Assembly (NCBI GenBank): GCA_030690985.1
Contig: JAUYFG010000310.1
Span: forward strand, 1 to 43,775
Direction of reading: 5' to 3'
Length of the DNA: 43,775 nt
Source of the DNA: Pseudomonadota bacterium
Lineage (GTDB): Bacteria > Pseudomonadota > Gammaproteobacteria > Burkholderiales > Thiobacillaceae
The translations under genes were made by a program, and so were the position numbers. Shown one piece after another: positions 1-7,492 of this stretch. Position 1 is the first letter of the stretch, and the number at the start of each line of letters is the position of its first letter. Below the pieces are notes generated by a model. It was not told the origin of the DNA, searched no databases, and worked only from the letters and a program-made list of their open reading frames with translations.

Positions 1-381
1 ACGCATCCAACCGGCCCGAAAACCGTGCAATCGGGCGCGTAGCGGCGTCACCCAATGGGTGAGCGCCATCGGAGGCGCTAACGCCAGCATCCATGCGCCC
101 TCACGAGGGCCAAGGAGCGGTCAACTGAGGTTTCTAGGATCATGGTTATTCCTTTCTCATCAGCGGTTCTGGTCGCCCCACCTCGCATGGGGGTCGACCT
201 ATCTAGCAAGCAACATGCCACACGCGGCCCATTCTGAGGATGGCCGTGGCGTAGCGCATCGCGGTGATCAGGCTGAATGAGAGGTGGGTCAGAACGACCC
301 CGGATTGCCGTGGGACGGGCCTGGTCCGGGTTATTCATGACCCGGACTCGCTCAGGCGGGAGGTGGCCCGGAGGTGGCCGC
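1..381. other. Left-edge region without a clear gene
   Basis: No recognisable gene lies here. On the minus strand a good ribosome-binding sequence (AAGGAATAACC then ATG at 143) opens a 21-codon frame ending at 78. A second ATG at 69 then stays open to the window edge (23 codons seen, beginning MALTHWVTPL). This could be a leader peptide followed by a gene lying mostly outside the window, but neither product is recognisable. A hairpin with arms GGTCG-CCCC / GGGG-CGACC at 171-199 precedes the 21-codon frame on that strand. Confidence 0.3.
324..347 (-). terminator. Hairpin downstream of the desaturase gene
   Basis: Ten-base arms (gtccgggtta / tgacccggac, one mismatch) around a four-base loop lie 34 bases past the desaturase stop. 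No T-run follows on the minus strand, so it could be a factor-dependent terminator or a 3'-end stabilising hairpin rather than an intrinsic terminator. Confidence 0.35.
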
Positions 382-1557
382 TCAGGCGTAGCGGCGCAGC
401 CGGAACGAAAATTGCGAGAGCGCTTCGATGCCACTGCTTTCGGCGCGCTGGCACCAGTCCTGGAGTTGCCTCACCAACTGCTCGCTGGAGGCGGTGGAGC
501 GGCCCCACAGGGCGATGAGTTCCTGGCGCATCTGATACAGGGTATTGAGGCGCGGGCTTTGCGCCAACAGGGTTTGCAGATGCAGGCGCTCACTGGTTTT
601 CAGATCGGCGAGGTTGCGGCCGAACCAGGCCCGCGCCTGCCTGAGCGTGATGCCTTGGGGCAGGCTGGCGCCCAGTTTCTCGAGTTCTTCGGCATAGGTG
701 CGTTTCATGCCGCGCGCGTAGCGGGTGAGCACGTCGTAACGGTGGGTAGCCACGCTATGCAGCAATTCGACATCGCAGAAGTGCTTGATCTCGCCCCAGC
801 GCACTCTGGGGGCGACTTTTTTGACGTTGGCCAGACCGAAAAACTCCAGGATGCGGATGTAGCCCCAGCCGATGTCGATTTCGTACCAGCGGTTGGAGAG
901 CTTGGCGGAACTGCCGTAGGCGTGATGGTTGTTGTGCAGTTCCTCGCCGCCGATCAGGATGCCCCAGGGCACGATGTTGCTGCTGGCGTCATCGCAGGCG
1001 AAGTTGCGATAACCAAAATAGTGGCCGGCGCCGTTGATGATGCCGGCGGCGAATAACGGCATCCAGAGCATCTGCACCGCCCAGAGGGTCAGGCCGATGG
1101 CACCGAACAGGGCGAGGTCGATGAGCAGCATCAGGGTGATGCCCAGGTTGCGGCGGCCGCTGTAGAGGTTGCGTTCCAGCCAGTCGTCCGGGGTGCCGTG
1201 GCCGTAGCGCTCGCAGGTGGCGGGTTCACTGGCCGCCGCCTGGTAAAGCTCATAGCCGTGCGTCAGCACCGTGCCGATGCCGAGGATGACCGGGCTGTGC
1301 GGGTCTTCGGCGGTCTCGCATTTGGCGTGGTGCTTGCGGTGCACGCTGACCCATTCGCGGGTGACGGCGCCGGTCGTGAGCCAGAGCCAGAAGCGGAAGA
1401 AATGGCTGGCGATGGGGTGAAGATCGAGCGCCCGATGCGCCTGCGCGCGGTGCAGGAAGATGGTGATGCCGGCGATGCTGATGTGGGTCAGCGCCAGGGT
1501 AACCACGACATAACCCCACCAGGGCAGGGCTATCAATCCGTTCAGATATGCGCTCAT
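382..1557 (-). CDS. Acyl-CoA/fatty-acid desaturase (delta-9 type), membrane di-iron enzyme
   Basis: Integral-membrane fatty-acid desaturase of 391 residues that would introduce a cis double bond into acyl chains and so adjust membrane fluidity. All three histidine boxes are visible: HRAQAH near residue 34, HRKHH near residue 71, and HNNHH near residue 205. Hydrophobic segments separate them in the usual desaturase order. Roughly 120 residues after the last box form a charged, helix-rich tail (positions of Glu, Lys and Arg typical of coiled helix). The ATG at 1557 overlaps the stop of the upstream channel gene in an ATGA arrangement, implying translational coupling. The same frame remains open far upstream through the channel gene, but homology to desaturases begins only at MSAYLNGL. 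Substrate (acyl-CoA or phospholipid) cannot be told from sequence. Confidence 0.9.
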   Translation of the reverse strand: MSAYLNGLIALPWWGYVVVTLALTHISIAGITIFLHRAQAHRALDLHPIASHFFRFWLWLTTGAVTREWVSVHRKHHAKCETAEDPHSPVILGIGTVLTHGYELYQAAASEPATCERYGHGTPDDWLERNLYSGRRNLGITLMLLIDLALFGAIGLTLWAVQMLWMPLFAAGIINGAGHYFGYRNFACDDASSNIVPWGILIGGEELHNNHHAYGSSAKLSNRWYEIDIGWGYIRILEFFGLANVKKVAPRVRWGEIKHFCDVELLHSVATHRYDVLTRYARGMKRTYAEELEKLGASLPQGITLRQARAWFGRNLADLKTSERLHLQTLLAQSPRLNTLYQMRQELIALWGRSTASSEQLVRQLQDWCQRAESSGIEALSQFSFRLRRYA

Positions 1558-2867
1558 GCGGGACTCGTGTGGCTGGTAGAGGCGGGATTGTTGGCCGCGC
1601 CGGCCAGATGTACAACCCGTTGCGGATAAGGGATTTCGATGCCCTCGCGCTGAAACCCCTCCCAGATCGCCCAGTTGATGTCCGAGCGCAGTTTCAGCAT
1701 GCCGGCTTCCGGGTGGTCGTTCCAGAACACCAGATCGAGGTTGATGCCGTTGTCGCCGAAGCTGGTCAACTGCACCTGCGGCTTCGGTTCGACCAGGGTG
1801 CCGCCCACCTTGGCCAGCGCCTCCAACATCACCCGCTGCGCCAGCTTCAGGTCGCTGCCGTAGGCTACCGGCACCTGCAGCATCATGCGGTTGTCGCGAT
1901 TGGCGAGGGTGTGATTGACCACCGCCGAGGTAATCAGGGTGTCGTTGGGTACGATGTTTTCGGTGCCGTCCTGGCTGCGAATGACGGTGTAGCGGGTGGC
2001 GATCTGAGTAATCTCGCCGAAATACTGGCCCACCGTGACCATGTCGCCGATGCGAATCGACTGATCCAGCAGCAGGGTGAAACCGGAGACGTAGTTGGCG
2101 GCGATCTTCTGCAAGCCCAGACCGAGGCCGACGCCCAGCGCACCGCCGAATACCGACAGCACCGTGATGTCGATGCCCACCAGCGGCAGGGCGATCAGGA
2201 TCGCCACCACAAGCAGCAATCCGTGCGTCATCTTGCTCAGCGCCAGACGCAGATTGATGTTGTCCGGCATGGCCGTGGCCAGGCGGCCGCCGACCAGCTT
2301 CGACAGCCACAGCGCCAGGGTAATCAGCGCGCCCAGCGAGAGCAGGCCAACCAGCGCGGTGTACAGGGAGAGATGCTGTTTGCCGACGCTGAAGCCGATG
2401 CCGTCGAGCGCGGCGATCACGGCAGCGAGATAGCCGGTGATATGCAGCACCAGGGCGCCCCAGACCAGCCAGGACACCGCGCGTTGCAGCGACAGCAGCG
2501 TGCGGCCCGGCTGGAACACTCGGCGCAGCCCATGCAGCACGGCCTGAATGGCGAAGAAGGAGCCGAGCAGCGGCAAGGCCAGGTTGAACAGGTGTACGTC
2601 CTGCCAATGCCCCAGCACCACGCGGCCGACCAGAATCATCGGCAGCAGGAAGGCGGGAAACCCCAGCCGGCCCCATTCCGAAGGGGACAGATGGATAAGC
2701 TGTTTCTCCTCGCTGATCGCCTCGGTGCGTGTGCGCAATGTGCTCATCAGCAGCCAGGACAGCGCCGCCAGGGCGGCCAGCACGGCCAGTTCGATCAACA
2801 TGGGCCGATTGCCCAGGTTTTCCGTGAGATTCAGCAGCAGGTTTTCGATGTGTTCGGTGCGGTTCAT
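1554..2867 (-). CDS. MscS-family mechanosensitive ion channel
   Basis: A 437-residue small-conductance mechanosensitive channel, longer than the 286-residue E. coli MscS because extra transmembrane helices precede the core. The pore-lining helix is recognisable by its Gly/Ala pattern (VFGGALGVGLGLGLQ) and is followed by the beta domain motif QSIRIGDMVTV and by the family motif RSQDGTENIVPN. These channels open under membrane tension and release solutes during osmotic downshift. ATG at 2867 is chosen because AGAGA lies about nine bases upstream; an in-frame GTG at 2897 would add ten residues. Its last four bases overlap the start of the desaturase gene, so the two membrane proteins are made from one transcript. 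Confidence 0.9.
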   Translation of the reverse strand: MNRTEHIENLLLNLTENLGNRPMLIELAVLAALAALSWLLMSTLRTRTEAISEEKQLIHLSPSEWGRLGFPAFLLPMILVGRVVLGHWQDVHLFNLALPLLGSFFAIQAVLHGLRRVFQPGRTLLSLQRAVSWLVWGALVLHITGYLAAVIAALDGIGFSVGKQHLSLYTALVGLLSLGALITLALWLSKLVGGRLATAMPDNINLRLALSKMTHGLLLVVAILIALPLVGIDITVLSVFGGALGVGLGLGLQKIAANYVSGFTLLLDQSIRIGDMVTVGQYFGEITQIATRYTVIRSQDGTENIVPNDTLITSAVVNHTLANRDNRMMLQVPVAYGSDLKLAQRVMLEALAKVGGTLVEPKPQVQLTSFGDNGINLDLVFWNDHPEAGMLKLRSDINWAIWEGFQREGIEIPYPQRVVHLAGAANNPASTSHTSPA

Positions 2868-2973
2868 CCTGGATTTCTCTGTTGAATGTGCATCCACCCC
2901 TGGAATGCGGCCTGGATGCTGTCGCCAAGGCTTGCCGATGTGCTCACCCCGCGGGTGAAGCCGCGAATCTGCC

Positions 2974-3032
2974 GTAGGAGCGGGCTTGCCCGCGATATTG
3001 CGGTGGTTATCGCGGGCAAGCCCGCTCCCACG
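2974..3032. repeat. Palindromic repeat family C (GTAGGAGCGGGCTTGCCCGCG type)
   Basis: Arms GTAGGAGCGGGCTTGCCCGC and its complement flank a short loop. Other copies are at 11628-11685, 20652-20763 (with a nested cassette), 37078-37154 and, degenerate, inside nirB at 42408-42456. It is a REP-like intergenic hairpin. Confidence 0.85.
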
Positions 3033-3068
3033 TCCACGCCAACTGCGTTTTTTAGGTTCATATGAGAT

Positions 3069-3084
3069 GTAGCGCCGGCGCTAC
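3069..3084. repeat. Palindromic repeat family E (minimal, 16 bp)
   Basis: Perfect palindrome GTAGCGCCGGCGCTAC four bases beyond the rhodanese stop codon. The same 16-mer supplies the argJ stop at 19109-19124. Longer relatives occur at 12750-12799 and inside priA at 9696-9724. Confidence 0.8.
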
Positions 3085-3088
3085 AGGT

Positions 3089-3475
3089 TCAGCACTGTTC
3101 CCAGGGCAACCCGTCGAAGCGCCAGCCGTTGTGGGTGGAGCGCATGTGGTTGTCGTCCAGTTCGCCCTCGAAGCCGTAGAGCACGTTGTAGACGTTCGAG
3201 AAACCGTTCTGCTCCAGATACTCGCCGGCTTCTTGCGAACGGTTGCCGGAACGGCAGATGAGCAGCACCGGGCGATGGTGCGAAGCGGCCATGCGCACCT
3301 GGCCGAGAAAATGCGGGTTCAGTTCCCAGTTGACGCCCTCGTACCAGGGGATGAGGAGAGCTCCCACCGGGTGCCCGACGAACAGGAATTCGACCTCCGA
3401 ACGGCAGTCGATGAACACCGCATCGGCATGGCTTTGCAGAAATTCGTGGGTTTCTTTGGGGGTCAGATGTTGCAT
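3089..3475 (-). CDS. Single-domain rhodanese-like sulfurtransferase
   Basis: A 128-residue one-domain rhodanese. Family features are the N-terminal helix (TPKETHEFL), the DCRSEVEFLFVGHPVGA strand/loop and the six-residue active-site loop starting at the catalytic cysteine in CRSGNRS near residue 87. Such proteins carry sulfane sulfur as a cysteine persulfide; the physiological acceptor is unknown. It lacks a signal peptide, so it is cytoplasmic. The ATG at 3475 is preceded by AAGGAG five bases upstream, which decides the start over a longer in-frame extension that runs into a repeat. Its stop lies just beside a 16-bp palindrome. A conserved WYEGVNWELNP segment between the helices is typical of the group found in sulfur-using proteobacteria. 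Confidence 0.88.
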   Translation of the reverse strand: MQHLTPKETHEFLQSHADAVFIDCRSEVEFLFVGHPVGALLIPWYEGVNWELNPHFLGQVRMAASHHRPVLLICRSGNRSQEAGEYLEQNGFSNVYNVLYGFEGELDDNHMRSTHNGWRFDGLPWEQC

Positions 3476-3533
3476 GGAGGCTCCTTGATGGCCCTGAACG
3501 GGCAAGGGGGTAACGGCAACAACGGGAATATCT

Positions 3534-3670
3534 GTAGCCCGGATGCAGCGATAGCGGAATCCGGGGAAGTGGGGCACCTAAGCTCCCGGATTCCGCTACG
3601 CTGCCCCCGCAAGGGGGACGCCGGATTCGTAAGCGCTGAAGCGCCAACGACTCCGCTGCATCCGGGCTAC
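3534..3670. repeat. Palindromic repeat family D carrying a nested cassette
   Basis: Outer arms GTAGCCCGGATGCAGC / GCTGCATCCGGGCTAC with inner arms around CGGAATCCGGG. A 55-bp cassette (3605-3659) interrupts the right arm between GCTGC and ATCCGGG. Uninterrupted copies are at 28979-29056 and 32675-32710. The metA stop codon TAG (3667-3669) lies inside the right end. Confidence 0.85.
3605..3659 (+). repeat. Nested 55-bp cassette (family I), copy 1
   Basis: Begins with CCCCGCAAGGGGGACGCCGG and ends with CGACTCCGCTGC. An internal small palindrome is built from AAGCGCT and AGCGCC. It is inserted in the right arm of a family D repeat and is flanked by CTGC on both sides. Confidence 0.8.
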
Positions 3671-4740
3671 GAGTAAATGCCAAACGGATCATCCGGGTTC
3701 ACCCCATCCATGAACGGCTTCTTGCGATCGCGGTGGGTCACCTGATACATGCACCCCATCCAGTTGCCGATCACGGCTTCGGCGGTGTCGTGCCAGGTGT
3801 TGTCGAGATTGGCCGCCACCAGGGCTTCCGGGAATGCCGGCAGCGCCTCGCCCGCCGCTACCGCTTTATGCAGATGCTCGCGCCATTCCAGCAGGATGGC
3901 CTGCTCGTGCGGGCGCAGATAGTTGTCCGGGAAGGGCGGCGGGGAGGGCAACTTGCCTTGCGCCGCCAGCAGCGCATCACGCTTGTATTCCTTCAACAGG
4001 GAAATCGTGTCGTATTCCGGATGGCCCTGGAAAAACACCATACGCAGGCCGTCGTGGCTGGTGGCCAGGTGCACCCCCACTTCCTCGCTTTCCACCAGCA
4101 CGCGCAGGCCGGCGGCTTCGAACTGGGCGCGCGAGACATCGTTCCAGCGCGAATGCGGCACATCGAAGCGGGTATTCACATCGCCCACCAGCGGATGCCG
4201 CTTGTCCATCACCCGGTGCGAGAACACGCCCCAGCGCTTGTTCGGCTGCCGCACGCGCGGCTGGCCGTAACGGAAGTGCAGCACCGCATGGGTGGCCAGG
4301 CAGGACAGCAGGGTGGTGGTGACGTTGCCCCAGGCCCAGTCGATGACCTCGCCCAGCGGCCCCCAGAACGGCTCCTTCGACAAATCCTCGCCGGTGACGT
4401 TGGCGCCGGTGATGATCAACGCATCCAGGCCCTGTTCCCGCACTTGTGCAAACGTCTCGTAATAGCGCGCGATATGTGCCGCCGCCTTGTCGCCGCGCGG
4501 GATGGCAGCGAGCGTGAAGGGGTGCACATAGAACTGCGCGATCGGGTTGCTCTCGCCGATCAGCCGGAAAAACTGCCGCTCGGTCGCCTCCAGCGCCGCA
4601 TCCGGCATCATGTTCAGCAGGCCGATATGCAGTTCGCGAATGTCCTGATGCGCCGCCCGCGCCTCAGGCAGCACGATGGTCGTTCCCGCCTCACGCAGGC
4701 GTTGCAGGGCGGGCAAATCGTTATGGGCGACGATGGGCAT
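3667..4740 (-). CDS. metA: Homoserine O-succinyltransferase (MetA family)
   Basis: First committed step of methionine synthesis: acylation of homoserine using an acyl-CoA. The 357-residue length is slightly above the roughly 310 of the E. coli enzyme. The acyl-enzyme cysteine is Cys147 in LLSCLATHA, and the His-Glu pair is His240 and Glu242 in FFQGHPEYD. N-terminal family motif LHIGLLNMMP is at 38-47. Whether succinyl- or acetyl-CoA is used cannot be settled from length and motif alone. The final codons read directly into a palindromic repeat, whose GTAG end provides the TAG stop. An orphan antitoxin gene lies 36 bases upstream on the same strand. The start ATG at 4740 matches the conserved N-terminus. 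Confidence 0.9.
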   Translation of the reverse strand: MPIVAHNDLPALQRLREAGTTIVLPEARAAHQDIRELHIGLLNMMPDAALEATERQFFRLIGESNPIAQFYVHPFTLAAIPRGDKAAAHIARYYETFAQVREQGLDALIITGANVTGEDLSKEPFWGPLGEVIDWAWGNVTTTLLSCLATHAVLHFRYGQPRVRQPNKRWGVFSHRVMDKRHPLVGDVNTRFDVPHSRWNDVSRAQFEAAGLRVLVESEEVGVHLATSHDGLRMVFFQGHPEYDTISLLKEYKRDALLAAQGKLPSPPPFPDNYLRPHEQAILLEWREHLHKAVAAGEALPAFPEALVAANLDNTWHDTAEAVIGNWMGCMYQVTHRDRKKPFMDGVNPDDPFGIYS

Positions 4741-4776
4741 GAAAATCTCCGAAACAGAGTAAACAGAGGGCGTGAA

Positions 4777-5055
4777 TCAATCCTGCGTACCCGGCTCGGC
4801 CAGGCGGGCCGCGCGGCGACGGCGCCCTTCAGCCTTCACCTCGGCCATGCTCAATGGCGTCGCGACGCCGCTTGCCACACCTTCACGGATAGCCTGGCGC
4901 AACTGTTCGAGCTTCGCCGCGCGCAGGTGATCCTGCTCTTCCATCAGGCGCAACGCCTCGCGCACCACCTCGCTGGCCGAGGTATAGCGTCCTGAACTGA
5001 CTTTTTCTCGCACCATGGATTCAAGTTGCGGCGTTAGGTTGATGTTCATCGTCAT
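4777..5055 (-). CDS. ParD/CopG-type antitoxin, without an adjacent toxin
   Basis: A 92-residue ribbon-helix-helix protein of the type II antitoxin ParD family. The N-terminal strand (MTMNINLTP) would form the DNA-binding ribbon, followed by the helix-turn-helix SASEVVREALRLMEE. The C-terminal half is charged (GRRRRAARLAEP) and would normally clamp a ParE or RelE toxin. ATG at 5055 is preferred because AAGGA lies about nine bases upstream; ATG at 5049 is an alternative. No toxin reading frame lies on either side: metA starts 36 bases downstream and the upstream gap is gene-free. It may be a solitary repressor or the remnant of a broken pair. Confidence 0.8.
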   Translation of the reverse strand: MTMNINLTPQLESMVREKVSSGRYTSASEVVREALRLMEEQDHLRAAKLEQLRQAIREGVASGVATPLSMAEVKAEGRRRRAARLAEPGTQD

Positions 5056-5297
5056 GGCGAGCGTCCTTGCGGGAGGGTGTTTCGAAACTAGCCAGGCTGG
5101 CAAAGACTGTCAAACATTGGCAAGCAAAACAGGGGTGGCAAGTAGGGTTTAGCCGTCGGAATAGGGGGTCTCATGGGGGTGGCGCGGGATATTAAGCCGC
5201 AAATGACTACTTCGCGTGCCGTGAAAGCTTGCATCGAAGGCGACTTGCCCGTTTACTTGCGCCTTTTCCGATTCGCCACCGTACATAACGACACCGC

Positions 5298-7262
5298 ATG
5301 ACGCTTTACGACGAATCCTCAATCAAAGTTCTGAAGGGCCTGGAACCGGTGCGCGCGCGGCCGGGCATGTACACGCGCACCGACTCGCCCACCCATGTCA
5401 TCCAGGAAGTGATCGACAACGCCGCCGACGAGGCGCTGGCCGGCTACGCGCGCAATCTCACGGTGCGCGCGCACCTCGATGGCTCGGTTTCGGTGGCGGA
5501 CGATGGTCGCGGCATTCCGGTGGGGCCGCATCCCACCGAGAAGGAGCCGACCGTGGTGGTGGTATTCACCCGCCTGCATGCCGGCGGCAAGTTCGACAAG
5601 ACCAGCGGCGACGGCGCTTATGCCTTTTCCGGCGGCCTGCATGGCGTCGGCGTGTCGGTGACCAATGCCTTGTCCACCCGTTTGAGGGTCACGGTAAAGC
5701 GCGATGGCGAGTTGCACCAGGTCGAATTCGCCGACGGCGGCAAGGTGTCCATCCCGCTGCAAGTGGTCGGCAAGTGCGCGAAAAAAGACACCGGCACCCT
5801 GGTGCGCGCCTGGCCCGACCCGGCGTTTTTCGACAGCCCGCGCATCTCCCTGCCTGAGTTGGAGCGCCTGCTGCGCGCCAAGGCAGTCTTGCTGCCCGGC
5901 GTGACCGTGAAGCTGGTTATCGAGCGCGAGGAGGGCGAGCAGGAAAAAGCCTGGTCCTACCCGAACGGCCTGCCGCAGTACTTGGCGGAATTGCTCAACG
6001 ATGCGGAACCCCTGCTGCCCGCCTTCTCCGGCGAGCGCTATGCCGATGGCGACGGCGGCGGCTATGCCAAAGGCGAAGGCGCGGCCTGGGTGTTCACCTG
6101 GGCGGACGGAACCGGCGCGGCGGAAAGCTTCGTCAACCTGATCCACACCGCGCAGGGCGGCACCCACGAAGCCGGCCTCAAAGCCGGGGTGTTCGATGCG
6201 GTCAAAGCCTTCGCCGAACACCACGGCCTGCTGCCACGCGGCGTCCAGTTGCGCCAGGAGGATGTCTGCGGGCGGATGAGCTTCGTGCTCTCGGCGCGCA
6301 TCCTCGACCCGCAGTTCCAGGGCCAGGTGAAGGAAAAACTCAACTCGCGCGAGGCGGTGAAACTGGTCTCCAGCATGGTGCGCGACCCCTTCGAAGTCTG
6401 GCTCAACGGCCATGTCGAGCACGGCAAGACGCTGGCCGAACTGGCCGCGCGGGCGGCGGCGAGCCGGCTGAAATCGGCGCAGAAGGTGGAGAAGCGCAAA
6501 CAATCCTCCGTGGTGGTGCTGCCGGGCAAGCTGTCCGATGCCAGCGGCAGCGACATGGAAAGCAACGAACTGTTTCTGGTCGAAGGCGATTCCGCCGGCG
6601 GCTCCGCCAAACAGGCGCGTGACCGCGAAACCCAGGCCATCCTGCCCCTGCGCGGCAAGGTGCTGAACACCTGGGAAGTGGAGCCGGAACGCCTTTACGC
6701 CAACAACGAAGTACACGACATCGCCGTTGCCCTGGGGGTGGAACGGCACGCTATCGACGATCATCCCGACCTTTCCGGCCTCAGATATGGCAAGGTAGTG
6801 CTGATGGCGGATGCCGATGTCGATGGTTCCCACATCAACACCCTGTTGCTCACCCTGTTCTTCCGCCACTTTCCACGGCTGGTGGAACAGGGCCGCATCT
6901 GCGTGGCGCAACCGCCGTTGTATCGGGTGGACGTACCGGCGCGCGGCAAGAAGCCGATGCGCCGTTTCTACGCCCTGGACGATGACGAGTTGACGGCGAT
7001 TCGTGACCGCCTGGTGCGCGACGGGGTGAAACCGGAGTCCATCGAAGTGGGTCGTTTCAAGGGCCTGGGCGAGATGAATCCGGAACAATTGCGGGAAACC
7101 GCGATGAGCCCGGCCACTCGCCGGGTCTTGCCGGTGCGGGTGTCGCGCGAAGAAATGGCGGCGGCGATCACCATGTTCGACATGCTCATGGGCAAGGGAG
7201 AGGCCGGCGCGCGCCGGGAATGGATGGAAGCAAAAGGCAACACGGTAGAGGCGGATATATGA
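5298..7262 (+). CDS. parE: DNA topoisomerase IV subunit B
   Basis: ATPase subunit of topoisomerase IV, which decatenates daughter chromosomes together with ParC. The GHKL ATPase motif VIDNAADEAL is near residues 38-47 and a glycine-rich ATP lid (GGLHGVGVSV) near 115. The TOPRIM motifs are LVEGDSAGGSA near 427 and DADVDGSH near 505. The final GYRB-type segment contains RFKGLGEMNPEQL. The 654-residue length lacks the insertion of proteobacterial GyrB and, with DGAYAFSGGLHG, supports ParE over GyrB. No parC lies in the window. The stop overlaps the next small gene (ATGA). The 240-base region upstream shows no strong sigma-70 match that I trust. Confidence 0.93.
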   Translation: MTLYDESSIKVLKGLEPVRARPGMYTRTDSPTHVIQEVIDNAADEALAGYARNLTVRAHLDGSVSVADDGRGIPVGPHPTEKEPTVVVVFTRLHAGGKFDKTSGDGAYAFSGGLHGVGVSVTNALSTRLRVTVKRDGELHQVEFADGGKVSIPLQVVGKCAKKDTGTLVRAWPDPAFFDSPRISLPELERLLRAKAVLLPGVTVKLVIEREEGEQEKAWSYPNGLPQYLAELLNDAEPLLPAFSGERYADGDGGGYAKGEGAAWVFTWADGTGAAESFVNLIHTAQGGTHEAGLKAGVFDAVKAFAEHHGLLPRGVQLRQEDVCGRMSFVLSARILDPQFQGQVKEKLNSREAVKLVSSMVRDPFEVWLNGHVEHGKTLAELAARAAASRLKSAQKVEKRKQSSVVVLPGKLSDASGSDMESNELFLVEGDSAGGSAKQARDRETQAILPLRGKVLNTWEVEPERLYANNEVHDIAVALGVERHAIDDHPDLSGLRYGKVVLMADADVDGSHINTLLLTLFFRHFPRLVEQGRICVAQPPLYRVDVPARGKKPMRRFYALDDDELTAIRDRLVRDGVKPESIEVGRFKGLGEMNPEQLRETAMSPATRRVLPVRVSREEMAAAITMFDMLMGKGEAGARREWMEAKGNTVEADI

Positions 7263-7462
7263 CACAGGAAACACCAGAAACATCAGTAATGCTGTTGGCG
7301 AGCGAAATGGAGGAGCGGCGTTTCTGCTCCAGTTGTGGCCGCACCAAACCGCTCCTGGGCGGTGCCCTGGTGCGCTGCGCGAACGGCGCCAAACGCTGGA
7401 AATGCGCGGATTGTCGCGCCAAGTCGAAGGCGCACCAGGCCACCAAGACGGGTGGCACGTAA
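7259..7462 (+). CDS. Small zinc-ribbon-like protein overlapping parE
   Basis: A 67-residue protein starting in the ATGA overlap with the parE stop, so translation is probably coupled. Two cysteine pairs, CSSC at residues 23-26 and CADC at 49-52, are separated by a hydrophobic hairpin and suggest one zinc-binding ribbon. One further cysteine (Cys40) lies between them. The C-terminus is basic (RAKSKAHQATK), consistent with nucleic-acid binding. I do not recognise a named family. The first 20 residues are low in structure-forming residues and the protein has no signal or membrane segment. A role with topoisomerase IV is suggested only by the overlap. Confidence 0.65.
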   Translation: MTQETPETSVMLLASEMEERRFCSSCGRTKPLLGGALVRCANGAKRWKCADCRAKSKAHQATKTGGT

Positions 7463-7492
7463 TCTGTCGGTATCGGGCAGTTGCGGGTCGTC

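Noticed and set aside
140-165. A hammerhead ribozyme, suggested by CTGATGAGAAA on the minus strand
   Set aside because: Stem II is missing and the flanks do not form stems I and III; the stretch is better read as a ribosome-binding region.
382-2928. A single 848-codon minus-strand frame spanning the channel and the desaturase
   Set aside because: Only the part from 1557 down is desaturase-like; upstream it is an alternative frame of the MscS gene, not a fusion.
5298-7262. gyrB instead of parE
   Set aside because: Length of 654 without the gyrase-specific insertion and the local motifs favour topoisomerase IV.
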